In this document: in pieces, positions 39,716-49,379 of the stretch
Layout of the letters: each line of letters opens with the position of its first letter
How positions within the stretch are numbered: the stretch's first letter is position 1
Assembly (NCBI GenBank): GCA_963575745.1
Contig: CAUYUJ010020759.1
Span: forward strand, 86,815-150,814
DNA from: Prorocentrum cordatum
Lineage: Eukaryota > Sar > Dinophyceae > Prorocentrales > Prorocentraceae
Reading direction: 5' to 3'
DNA: 64,000 bases
The notes under the pieces: model-generated
Databases searched by the model: none
Told to the model about the DNA's origin: nothing
The model's input: only the letters and a program-made list of their open reading frames with translations
Position numbers and translations under genes: made by a program

Positions 39716-40247
39716 AAATGCTGAGTGAGAGGAGGGGAGGGAAAAAGAGAGGAGGGACGAGGGCGAAGAAGGATCACATCAGTCGGAGCGCCCCGGATCG
39801 GCGGCACTGGCCGAAGGCCACTACAATACACACATATAACAGGATTCCCCATATTTTCCTACATGTTCTGGGTTTTTGTTTCCCTTTTGATTAGTACACA
39901 ACCCCAATCCCCACCCGGCCGGCGGCCAACCCAGAACCATGCCAACCCCTTATGAGGGCCACCCCCCCGCCACCATCCCTGTCAAACGACAGTACAAAAC
40001 GCGCCCTGCCTCCACAGGTGGAGTGTGCGCGACCGCCCCAGGACCATGTTGTATTGGTATTCTACAGGGACGGCTGGAGTGCCAGCAGATGCCTCCTGCC
40101 TTCTGGGCGCAGGTGGACGAGCGACTGGTTCGACACATCAAAGGCTGCTGCCTTTTCGCCTTACCGCTTCCGCTGGGATTTCAAAACCTCCGCATGACTC
40201 CAAAGTTGGCTTAGAAAGCTCAAAGCCGGGCTCAAGAGCCCCTATTG

Positions 40248-40409
40248 TTGGGTCGGGCATGTCCCCCTACAGGCGGACTTTGGATGAGCAATAAAAAATT
40301 GGCAGAGGTATGCCGCCGCATGGTCAAACAATACTCAAAAAATCGTCCCTCGACTATTTCAATGGTACTTTTAACTATTCCTCCTGTAGAGGGACACGCC
40401 CGACGCAAC
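40248..40409. mobile_element. MITE family 1, copy C, with perfect 8-bp target duplication
   Basis: Termini TTGGGTCGGGCATGTCCCCC and CCTGTAGAGGGACACGCCCGAC followed by GCAA are inverted copies. The element is flanked on both sides by CCCTATTG (40240-40247 and 40410-40417). 162 bp, AT-rich interior, no coding. Confidence 0.93.
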
Positions 40410-41654
40410 CCTATTGGTTCCCAGTGGCTGTCGCACCTGGCGCGGCTGGAGCACGTGGAACGCTGGACACACGTGGAGCACGCGCCACACCTGGCGCGTC
40501 TGGCACGCTTGAGCCTTGAGCTTCGAGGGTCTGGTGCATCTGGAACCCGTGGCGTCTGCGGTGCTCTTACGCGATGTGCTGACTCCCGAGTGCTACGTGC
40601 ATGTTGGGAGGGCGGGTGGGAGTGAGCATGACGGCTGGCGGGCGGGTGGGAAACTTGACCCCTCCCCCATACCCTCTCCCCCTGGGTCCAGAGGGAAGGT
40701 TCCCCTCGGCGAGAAAGCCCAAACTAGTGACTATACTGAGGTGTTGGCACCATTTTGGCCTCCTGGGGGTGCCGAATTGAGTATGGCCCGTCCTTTGATC
40801 GATCTCCGCCACAATGTCCCCAAGATGCCCCCTGAGGCTCCCAAGGATGCTCCAAGACGGCCCCAAGAGGTGCCCAGGAGGCCCCAAGAGGCCCCCAAGA
40901 TATCCCCAAGAGGCCCCCACCAGAACCACAAGCGGCTCCAAGAGGCCACCCAGGGGCACCCAAAACGCCTCGGCAAGAAGGCCAACACCATTGATGTGAC
41001 AAAAGGTTTGGGCCACATGTTGGCCTCCTGGGGGTAGGGACCTTAATCAAGGAGCCCCCCTCTGTTGATCGATGTCCTCCGAGATGGCCCACAGATAGCC
41101 CCCGCGGCTCCCAGGGGTGCCCCAAGATAGCTCCAAGAGGTGCCCAGGAGTCCCCAAGAGGCCCCAGAGAGGCCCCCAAGATGCCCCAAAGAGGCTCCCA
41201 ATAAACCCCCAAGAGGCCCCCCAGAGGCACCCAAGACGCCCCAAGAGGACTCGGCGAGAATGCCCAACTCATGGATATTACTAAGGTTTTGGCCACATGT
41301 TGGCCTCCTGGGGGGGGGGGGGGGGGGGCGAGGCTCCCAAGGGGGCCCCACGACGGCCCCAAGAGGTGTCCAGGAGGCCCCGAGAGGCCCCATGATGCCC
41401 CAAAGATGCTCCTGAGAGGCTCTCAAGAGAATCCCAAGAGGCTCTAAGCTGTAAGAGGCCCCCCAGAAGCACCCAAGGAGGCTCAGGAGGCCCCCGGCAC
41501 TGCCAAGGGACCCCCAAGACGCCCCGAGAAGCTTTCAAAGGAAATCCGAAGAGACTCCGAGTGGCATCAAGGAGGCCTCTGGCGGCCTTTCTGCTCGCCC
41601 TTGTTCTCTTCCTCCTCTTCGTCCTCCTCCTACTCCTCCTCCTCCTCATCAGCA

Positions 41655-41766
41655 CCAGCATCACCATTACCATCACCATCACCAGCAACATCACCATCAC
41701 CATAAGCATCACCATCACCATCATCAGCATCAGCAGCATTATCATCATCAACATCATCATCCACCA

Positions 41767-41822
<56 letters not shown>

Positions 41823-41832
41823 CCACCATCAC

Positions 41833-41870
<38 letters not shown>

Positions 41871-42381
41871 CCATCATCATCATCAGTATCACAAATACCA
41901 TCACACCCACCATCAGCAGCAGCAGCATCAGCATCATCAGCACCATCACCATCATCATCATCATCATCATCAGCAGCAGCATCGTAATAATCAACGTACT
42001 CACCATCGTCATCATATTCATCACCATCATCATCATCACCATCACCATCACCATCATCATCATCATCATCATCATCATCATAATCATAATCATCATCATC
42101 ATCATCAGCAGCAGCAGCAGCAGCACCATCATCACCATCATCAACATCATCAGCATCACCACCACCACCATCACCATCAACATCACCATCACCAGCACCA
42201 GCACCAACACCATCACCATCACCATCATCATCATCAGCATCGTCATCGCCATCGTCATCGGTATCGTCATCATCAGCATCAGCATCATCAACATCAGCAT
42301 CATCAGCAGCAGCATCAGCATCAGCATCAGCACAATCAATATTGACAGCATGCTCATCATCAGTGTCATCATCATCATCAG

Positions 42382-42415
<34 letters not shown>

Positions 42416-42555
42416 TACATCATCATCATCAGCATCATCATCATCATCATCATCATCACAATCAGCATCATCATCAACATCATCATCATCATCATCATCA
42501 TCAGCATCATGATCATCATCGTCATCATCATCATCATCATCATCATCATCGTCCG
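41655..42555 (+). repeat. (CAT)n trinucleotide tract, about 900 bp
   Basis: CAT repeats with CAC, CAG and CGT variants. Poly-His, poly-Ile or poly-Met frames are repeat products. It sits in the slot where M1 and M2 carry (TCC)n. Confidence 0.97.
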
Positions 42556-42775
42556 CCTGTTCCTCCTCCTTCCTCCATCCTCCTCCCCCCTCCCTCCCTC
42601 CCTACTCCTCCTCCTCCTGCTCCTCCTCCGATTCCTCCTCAATCCTCCCCCTCTTAGGGTACGACGTCTCACTCAGCCGTTTCTCCTTCTGCATTCTCCT
42701 CCACATTCCTGATCAAAGCAACTCGTCTGGGTATCGTTTCTGTACGGGCTGGTGGGGTTACGCGAAGCGTCTAGC

Positions 42776-43825
42776 ATAATATGGAGCATGAACGGGCACT
42801 CCGCCCTGAATGTTAATGATGTGTGTTTCCATGATTTCAGCTGTGATGAATCAACTAATCACCTCCGCAGCAAAATGCGCACCAGATCAAGCGATACAAC
42901 TTACAGACATGTGCATCTGCATGTGGCCATGCAGCCGATATTCCTTTCAAGCTATGCGTCGGAGCTTAGACTAAACTTGTACGATGGACCGGCCAAGCAT
43001 CAGTGAAAGCGAGCGGGCTCTCGTGGAATGGTGCAGTCATGGTTGGCAGGTGTTTGACAAGGATGGCAAGGGCGTGTCCTCATATGAGCGACTATCAAGA
43101 AAAGGTCTTCACGATATGGCATAGCGACCTTACGCGGTTACTTACGCGGGCCGCCGACGCGGCACGCCACAATGGAGACGAGGGTGCTCACGCGCGACCT
43201 GGCGCGGGCAACTTACGCGCCAATGTCGGCGCAGACGACATCAGTTTTTTCTCGTGGCCCATATATGTCCACAGCGCACTCGCCCACCACCCGCACCAAT
43301 AGCGCATGTAAGTCTACTGCGGGTGCGCACGCGCACACGCGCACACGCACGATACAACATTCCAACCACCCCGCCGCCACAACGCACTGGCTGTTGACAG
43401 GGATGCTAGAGCAGGAGCCCAGAACGGAATCGTCAAGTCGGATCGGCGGAAATCGGCAGCCAAGTCGGAAGAAACCGACTCGGCAGAAATCGGCAGGCCA
43501 ATAGTTAGGCCTCCCGTGAGGCATCGGAGTCCACATCGGAATCCGAAGCCAAATCACATCGGAATCGAAGGCATCGAACTCGAAGTCGAATCCAATCGGA
43601 GAAATCGTCACGAGCCCTCTCAGGGTCGGGGGCGCGCAAACATGGATCAGCGATCCATGGATCTGGCGCGCGGTCGCCTAATCCGTGGATCGTGGGAGTT
43701 GCCCTCCCCCCAGAATGCGGCTGGCGCCGCCTCGCTCGGGGGCGGAAATCCGCGATGTCGCATGGAAAAGGAACCCGTCGCTAATGCACCCCCCCGTGAT
43801 CCATGCTTGCGATCTCCTGATAGGC
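42776..43825. other. Spacer; possible decayed EF-hand piece at 42984-43124
   Basis: From ATG 42984 a 46-codon frame reads ERALVEWCSHGWQVFDKDGK and then GVSSYERLSRKGLHDM before TAG (43122-43124). This resembles helix-loop-helix of an EF-hand (FDKDGKG loop; Glu one place early). No neighbouring EF-hand is found, so at best it is a fragment. The rest (43130-43820) is GC-rich with ACGCGCGACCTGGCGCGG-like words and GTCGGAAGAAACCGACTCGG hairpins at 43470; no gene is recognised. Confidence 0.3.
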
Positions 43826-43985
43826 TTACGTCGGGCCTGCCCCCGTACAGGGCGATTCTGGGCGAAGAATTAAGAATACCCCGAAAATATACCAGAAATG
43901 CTCAAACATCGTCAAACAGTCGTCCCCTGACTATCTTTTGGCTATTTCTGAGTATCCCTCCTGTAGAGGGACAGGCCCGACTTAG
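43826..43985. mobile_element. MITE family 1, copy D
   Basis: Left terminus GTCGGGCCTGCCCCCGTACAGG (43830), right terminus CCTGTAGAGGGACAGGCCCGAC (to 43981). Flanking octamers TGATAGGC and TGTCAGGG agree at only five of eight positions, so the duplication has decayed or is absent. Confidence 0.85.
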
Positions 43986-43989
43986 TGTC

Positions 43990-44270
43990 AGGGGAGGTCG
44001 ACCCACATGATCATCCGCGGCGTCTGCCGCGCGCCAGGGCGCACCATGACGCGTGCCGTTGCGCCCGCTCGGCGAGCGCCGCGCACCCATCGGCGCGGCC
44101 GGGGCACGCTGGGTAAAAGGGGGCCCAGTTGTAGTTAGCTGCTCCGCGCGCTCGCCGGGGCGCGTTACCTTGCCTCCTCGGTCCTCCTCCCTCTTCTGCC
44201 TCATCGGGCTTCTCTGCGCTCTGTTGTCGCCCGTTCTTGCCGCTGGGCTCCCCATGGATGGTAACAAAAA
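43990..44270. other. GC-rich spacer
   Basis: No gene or repeat identified between MITE copy D and the head of tract T7. Confidence 0.3.
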
Positions 44271-44700
44271 ATGTCGGCGTTTTTGAAGGATGTCGGCGTT
44301 CTCGCATTTTCCCTTTTTTCCCACGCCCTAAGACGGCCCAGTTGGCCTCCAAGAAGGCCCCGAGACGGCCTAAGAACGCCCCACGACGGCCCAAGAGGCG
44401 CCCAAGACGCTCCCAGGAGGGCCCCCAGGCAGCCCCAAAAAGGGGCTCCAGAGAGGGGACACGAGCCAAAAATCCAAACCTTCCACCTGAAGGGGCCCTG
44501 AGGAGCCCAAGAGGCCCCCAATTGGCCACCAAGGGGCTCCAAAACGGCCGCCCAAAGGCGGCAAAGAGGCGTCATAACTGCCTCCAAGAGGCCACCGAAA
44601 GGCCCCCCACGAGATTCCAACGCACGTTCACGAGTCTTACAACCAACAACCCAAGCACGGCAGCGGGACTTGCAGTAGGCAGCTGGATATCCGCCGCCCC
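44270..44700 (+). repeat. CCAAGAGGCCC tract T7
   Basis: Head GCGTTTTTGAAGGATGTCGG (44277), units CCAAGAAGGCCCC and the like (44335-44620), tail AGCACGGCAGCGGGAC (44654). Confidence 0.85.
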
Positions 44701-44892
44701 CCTTCGATTAGATAGATAGATCAATAGATAGAGCGGCCTTGGGAGGCGGAGCAGTGCGTTCAGCCGCATGAGTGCGCCCCCGCCGTCGCCGCTCAGAGCG
44801 GCACCTTCACTGTGATCGCGGCGCCACGCGCGCCGATCACTTGCCGAACGAGGCGTAGTCGAACGGCCATCTACTTGTTCTCATAGTCCAGC

Positions 44893-46660
44893 CTACCTCG
44901 CGGACAGGTCGTCTTCGATGACTCCCGCTGGAGGCTTCCCCATCTTGACTGTGGCCCCCGCCTGGATCAGCGCCCTGTTGATGCTGTCCTTGATGTGGGC
45001 CTGCTTCATCTGCTCCTCGCTGGCTTCCTCCTCCGCTTCGGGATCGGGCCACGGTTCTTGCTCGATGTAAGTAGTGAGGTTCGCCATGTAGTTGTCGTAG
45101 CGCGTGCTGAGCTTCAGGTACTGGACCTTGCTGAGCACGGTGGCTACGTTGACCTGGTCCTCGAACTTCCCGCGCTCGGCTGGAAGGGTCCTCATCTTGG
45201 CGCCCGCGTCCACGGTGTGGAGGGTCGAGATAGGCGCGGGGCAGAGGTGGCCCTCTGGTGGGCCGTGTCTTCGTCGGTCTCACGGGGCTGGAACCGCCTT
45301 GGTCTGCGTGGGCATCAGGTGCGCGCTGTGCACCGCGGAACCGACCCACCCGACCTGCTGCGTGTAGGCCAGCACATGCTCGGTCAACACAGTGAGCAGC
45401 TTCTTCCGCTTTGGGTCGCACTTGGTCTGGTAGGCTTCTCCGCCTCGTTATTGTCGGCGCAATTGGTGTCCTGCTGCAGCCGCGGCTGCTGGGCTGCCCT
45501 CGCCCTCGGTGTCGCCCGCGGCCGCGTGCTGCGCATTGACGTCCCCGTCCGCGTCCTTTGCCGCATCGGCCTTGTCGCCTTTCTTGTGGTGTCCGCCCTT
45601 GCCCTTGGGGCACGTAGTCTTCTCGGGCTTGATCGAGCGTTCCGCGTCCGCCAGACTGCTCGCCGCGCCCTCTGCCGCCGGCTGCGGCGCCGTTCACGCG
45701 GTTGAGGATGGTGCGCTGGAGGCGCCGTGATGCCTTGCGGTGCCAGGAAAACTTGCCCATGATGTGCCAGGCCCTATTGATGCTCTGGATGCGCTTGCCG
45801 ATCTCTGCGGCCGCGCTGAGGTGGGCTGGGACAGTGATGGAGACCTGGTCGAGGTTGGGGCTGGGGAGCGCGTTGGCGGCGCCCTTGCCTGGCTGCTGCC
45901 CGCGATGAAGTAGGCGCTAGCCCGCTGGAGTCGGCATGCAACGATGCTCGCGGCCGCCGTCGGTACTTCGCGACGTTGGCGCGGCCAGCATCCGAGCGCC
46001 TGTGGCCTGTGGCAGTGGAGCCCACGGCTTCGACATGCACTGGAGGTGGCGAGCTGCATCGCCAGAAAGGGCAGAGCGGGTGAAGGATGCGCTGGCGAGC
46101 GTCGTGGGCTTGCCGCTCTGCTTGTCCAAGAAGAAACTCTGGTTGGGGTGTGCGTCGAGAGGTGCAACGCCGACTCGGTACTCGCGGTTGATGACTGTCT
46201 CGAAGCATCCCTGCGAGAGGGGTGCCTCGGCGGGCTCGTCGTCGATCCCCACGCCTGTCTTCTTTGACTTCTGCTTGGCGCTGTTGGGGGGCGCTGGGGC
46301 CATCTGGAAGGTCTCTGCGGGCGGCGGCAACTCTGGCACGGAGGCCCACATCTTGAAGTACATGAGCCGCTTGTCTACGCCGTAGAGGGTGCGCTTAATG
46401 TTGTCCCCGGCGCCCTCGTGCACCTGTCGGGTCAGCAGGTAGTGCTCGCCGGTGAAGGCGTGGATGCTCTCATTCAGGATGCGCTTCTCCTCCCTGAGGT
46501 TGGTTGGCTGTACTTGAACTCCTCCAGGCTGTCCGTCTTGTGCAGTGTGGACTGTCAGTTCTTGTAGTCGGGGTCGCGCTCTAGTGGCGCAGCTGCGGTT
46601 GCGATTGCGCTTGCCGAAGTAGGTGCCTGCAAAAGGTCGCGACGGTCGATGCACTCCTGC
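44893..46660 (-). pseudogene. LINE-D 3' part, frameshifted coding remnants
   Basis: On the minus strand, pieces with G/C-ending codons and no repeats lie in changing frames. One (about 46490-46040) includes REEKRILNESIHAFTGEHYL and KRLMYFKMWASVPEL. One near 45860-45720 includes AAEIGKRIQSINRAWHIMGK, which resembles the thumb segment after the RT palm of other LINEs. One (45213-44893) includes LSKVQYLKLSTRYDNYMANL and ends at a stop. No palm motifs (FxDD, QGxP) are found between them, so the core RT is deleted or unrecognisable. A spliced host gene remains possible. Confidence 0.45.
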
Positions 46661-46837
46661 GTGTTCGCGTCGTTGCCAAGCCGCGAAGGGGAGCTCTTCG
46701 AGCGGGCGGCGCCTTTCGGCCTCGTGGCGTTTCTGCTTCTGGAGGGCGCGCGAGAGGGCTTCGCTCTGGAACTCTTTGTCGAAGGCGGGGACGGTGCCTA
46801 TGATGTCCTCTCTGAACTGAGCGCGGTCTTGTAAAAA

Positions 46838-47990
46838 TCATAGTTGTTCCTCCAGGAGCTCCTGACAGTTGTCGGGGTTACGCTGCTGGCCCTCGAAGGG
46901 GGGCTTGGCTGTCTCCTGCAATAGACGGGTGATGAGCTCCCGATACTCGTCCGTGGTGTTGGCGCTGGCGAGGTCCCGCAGCTGCTCCTGGTACTGGCCG
47001 AAATTCGTCTCCCGCGCGGTGATGAAGTCCTTGCGGTACTTGCCCGTATGCAGTGCCTGCGCCATCTTGTCGTAGTCCCGAAAGCTCCGCTGCGGCTGGG
47101 TGAACGCGCTAGGGATGGTGATGTTGGCGGCTGCGATGAAGGGGGCGTGATCGCGCTTGAGGTAGTCGTTGATGAGCTGGGGTGCTTTGGCTGCACGCCA
47201 CCATACTCTGTAGGAGGTAGGATGTGCCCGTAGTCCTTGAGGTACTGCGATGTAGTCTGAGCGCGCGGCTTGTTCTTGTGCTCCGCCCGTGGGGCCTGCG
47301 TGCCAGGAAGTGCTCGGGATGTACGTGCCGTGGACGTCGAGCACGTTGTGGAGTGATGCTGCAGCTTCTCCTGTGATGCCCGTGGGGCCCGCGTCGCCGT
47401 GCACGTTGCGCGCGGTGGGGAGCCATCCGTCCTGGCCGTGATGGTCGTTCGGGCCGAGGCCGATGATGGGCAAGCTGCTCGTGGGCGTGGCGTAGAGCTC
47501 CTTGTTGATCCACTTGAGCGTCTCGTAGATTGTCTTGACCCGCTCGTTATGCTGCTTGGCGGGGCCCGACCGCGGTGGCTGGCACGCGACGATGTAGGTC
47601 GAGTCGAGTGCTCCTCTTCGACTGTGTACTGCTCCTGCGCGGCCTTGTATGTTCGCTGGTGGGCTGGGCAGCTCCGCGATGCACTTGAGTCGCAACCAGC
47701 TGACCGTAGTGGCGACCCCTGCGTGGCTGTAGGTGAGCCCCCAGGAGCAGGTGCGGTGTGTGTACGTCTGCAGCTGGTCGGCGGCGCTGGCGGTGTCGTT
47801 CTGCCTCCATCTCGTCGCTGGCCGTGTGACGCCGTCCACAGCGCTGAGCTGGCGCGATATCTCCATGCTGAGTGGCGCCACCGTGGTGAGTGGATACACG
47901 GCCCTTCGCATGAATGTCGTCCAGAAGATCACGAGGGAAGAAATATGGATGGCCAGCCGCGCTGGCATGACATGAAGGTGCCCTGAGGGC
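46838..47990 (-). pseudogene. LINE-D endonuclease domain
   Basis: A long minus-strand frame, open from the repeat edge at about 48223 down to 46838. The meaningful part starts near 47990. Signatures: IQGRAGAVHSRRGALDSTYI then VACQPP (middle strands), LPIIGLGPNDHHGQDG (Asn-Asp-His-x-Gly, active-site strand) and AARSDYIAVP (the RIDYI-like C-terminal strand with Asp). It is followed by a linker rich in Gln and Arg (QLRDLASANTTDEYRELITR). This is the endonuclease type found in many dinoflagellate LINEs. The N-terminal Glu motif is not obvious. The frame stops at 46838. Confidence 0.65.
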
Positions 47991-47999
47991 GGAAGCTGC

Positions 48000-48240
48000 T
48001 CTGCGTGGGGTGCCTGCTGGGCCGCGAAGGATGTGGCTAGAGCAAGAAACGGCGGGTCCGCCCCCTTTTGATTAATCAAAGGGGGGCCTGGCATGTTAAA
48101 CCCTCTCGGTTTGGGTTTTGGTTCTTTTTCCAAGAGAATTCCCCCTGGGGCTCCCGCGCGCCCCGCCGGCCACCCGGAAAAACCGGTTGCCAACACCAAA
48201 AACGGCAGTTTCGCTCGAGACACTCAGGTTTTTGAAGCAT
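48000..48240. other. Spacer with a GATTAATC palindrome
   Basis: CCCCCTTTTGATTAATCAAA followed by GGGGGG (48061-48086) is a nearly perfect palindrome. The rest is the lead-in to the next tract. Confidence 0.5.
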
Positions 48241-49260
48241 TTTGGCATTTGCTTCTTCTCGGCATTCCGACGGCTCAAGACGGCCCAAGAGGCCCCCAAG
48301 ATCGCCCAAGAGGCCCCAAGGAGGGCCCCGTGACGGCCCAAGTGGCCTCCAAGACGGCCCCAAGACGGCCCAAGAGGCCTCCAAGACGCCCAAGATGGCC
48401 TCCAAGACGGCCCCGAAGCGCCCCAAGAGGGCCCTCAGTCGGCCCAGAAAGGCCCCCAAGACGGCTCCCGACGGCGTCAGACGTGCTAGGAACCCACCAA
48501 GATGGCCGAAGTTGGCTCGAAGCTGGCCCACGACGGCCCAAGAGGCCCCCAAGAGGGCCTCCAGGAAGGCCAGAAGAGGCCAAAAACATTGATATTCCCA
48601 ATGTTTTTGACGGATTTTGACATTTCCTTCTTGTCGGCCTTCCGACGGCCCGAGACGGCCCAAGAGCCCCCAAAGATCGCCGAAAGATCGCCCAAGAGGC
48701 CTCCAAGATGGCCCCAGAACGGCCCAGGAAGGCCCCAGAACGGCCCAAAGAGGCCCCCAAGACGGCACAGGAGGCCTTTAAGACGCCCAAGATGGCCTCC
48801 AAGACGGCCCTGGAGCGTTCCAAGAGGACCCCAAGTCGGCCCATAGAGGCCCCCCAAACGGCTTCCGACGGCGTCAGACGGGCCAGGAGCCCACCAAGAC
48901 GGCCGAACATGGCCCTAAGATGGCCCAAGACGGCCCAAGAGGCCTCCAAGAGGGCCCCCGGGAAGGCCCGAAAAGGCAAAAAACAGTGATTTCCCACTGG
49001 TTTTGAAGGATTGTGGCATTTGTTTTTTTCTCCTTCCGACAGCCCGAGTCGGCCCAAGTGCCCCCAAAGATCGTCCAAGAGGCCCAAGACACGGCCCCAA
49101 GAGGCCCCAAAGACGGCCCAAGAGGTCTCCAAGACGCTTAAGATGGCCCAAGACGGCCCAAGAGCCCTCCAAGACGTCCTCCAAGAAGGCCCGAAAGGGT
49201 CAAAATGGCCTCCAGACAGCCAAGATGACCTTCAAAATGACCGAAAGGCTTTCCAAACCG
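48229..49260 (+). repeat. CCAAGAGGCCC tract T8, three head-plus-tract units of 370-400 bp
   Basis: Heads GTTTTTGAAGCATTTTGGCA (48228), GTTTTTGACGGATTTTGACA (48602) and GGTTTTGAAGGATTGTGGCA (48999) each lead, via TTCCGAC(G/A)GC, into CCAAGAGGCCTCCAAGACGG units. This is a higher-order tandem repeat of about 370-400 bp made of the short unit. Long frames on both strands are repeat products. Confidence 0.9.
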
Positions 49261-49379
49261 ACTCGGGGAACACATGGTCCGATAGCTTGGCAGGTCTGGC
49301 CTCAACGTTCGGCCACATAGGCGCTTCCAAAAAGGCAGGGGGCGGCGGTGATTCGCCGTAGGCGTCTTCGATCTCACCT

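Larger units (their letters stand above)
39895..42775 (+). repeat. Composite module M3 with (CAT)n
   Basis: Lacks the CCCACCAGCCC start. Has GGCGGCCAACCCAGAACCAT (39922), ACCATCCCTGTCAAACGACA (39973), a MITE (40248-40409), a GGCGCACCTGG-type minisatellite (40430-40530), GAGTGCTACGTGCATGTTGG (40588), three head-plus-tract units (40705-40965, 40970-41245, 41247-41575), CTTTCTGCTCGCCCTTG (41590), a TCC block, about 900 bp of (CAT)n, TCC again, CTGATCAAAGCAACTCGTCT (42712) and the end GGGCTGGTGGGGTTACGCGA (42747). Confidence 0.75.

Noticed and set aside
41561-42712. Ile/Thr- or Met-rich membrane-like proteins
   Set aside because: Products of (CAT)n read in different frames.
47399-47986. Plus-strand gene opposite LINE-D endonuclease
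   Set aside because: It is the antisense shadow of a frame with clear endonuclease motifs.
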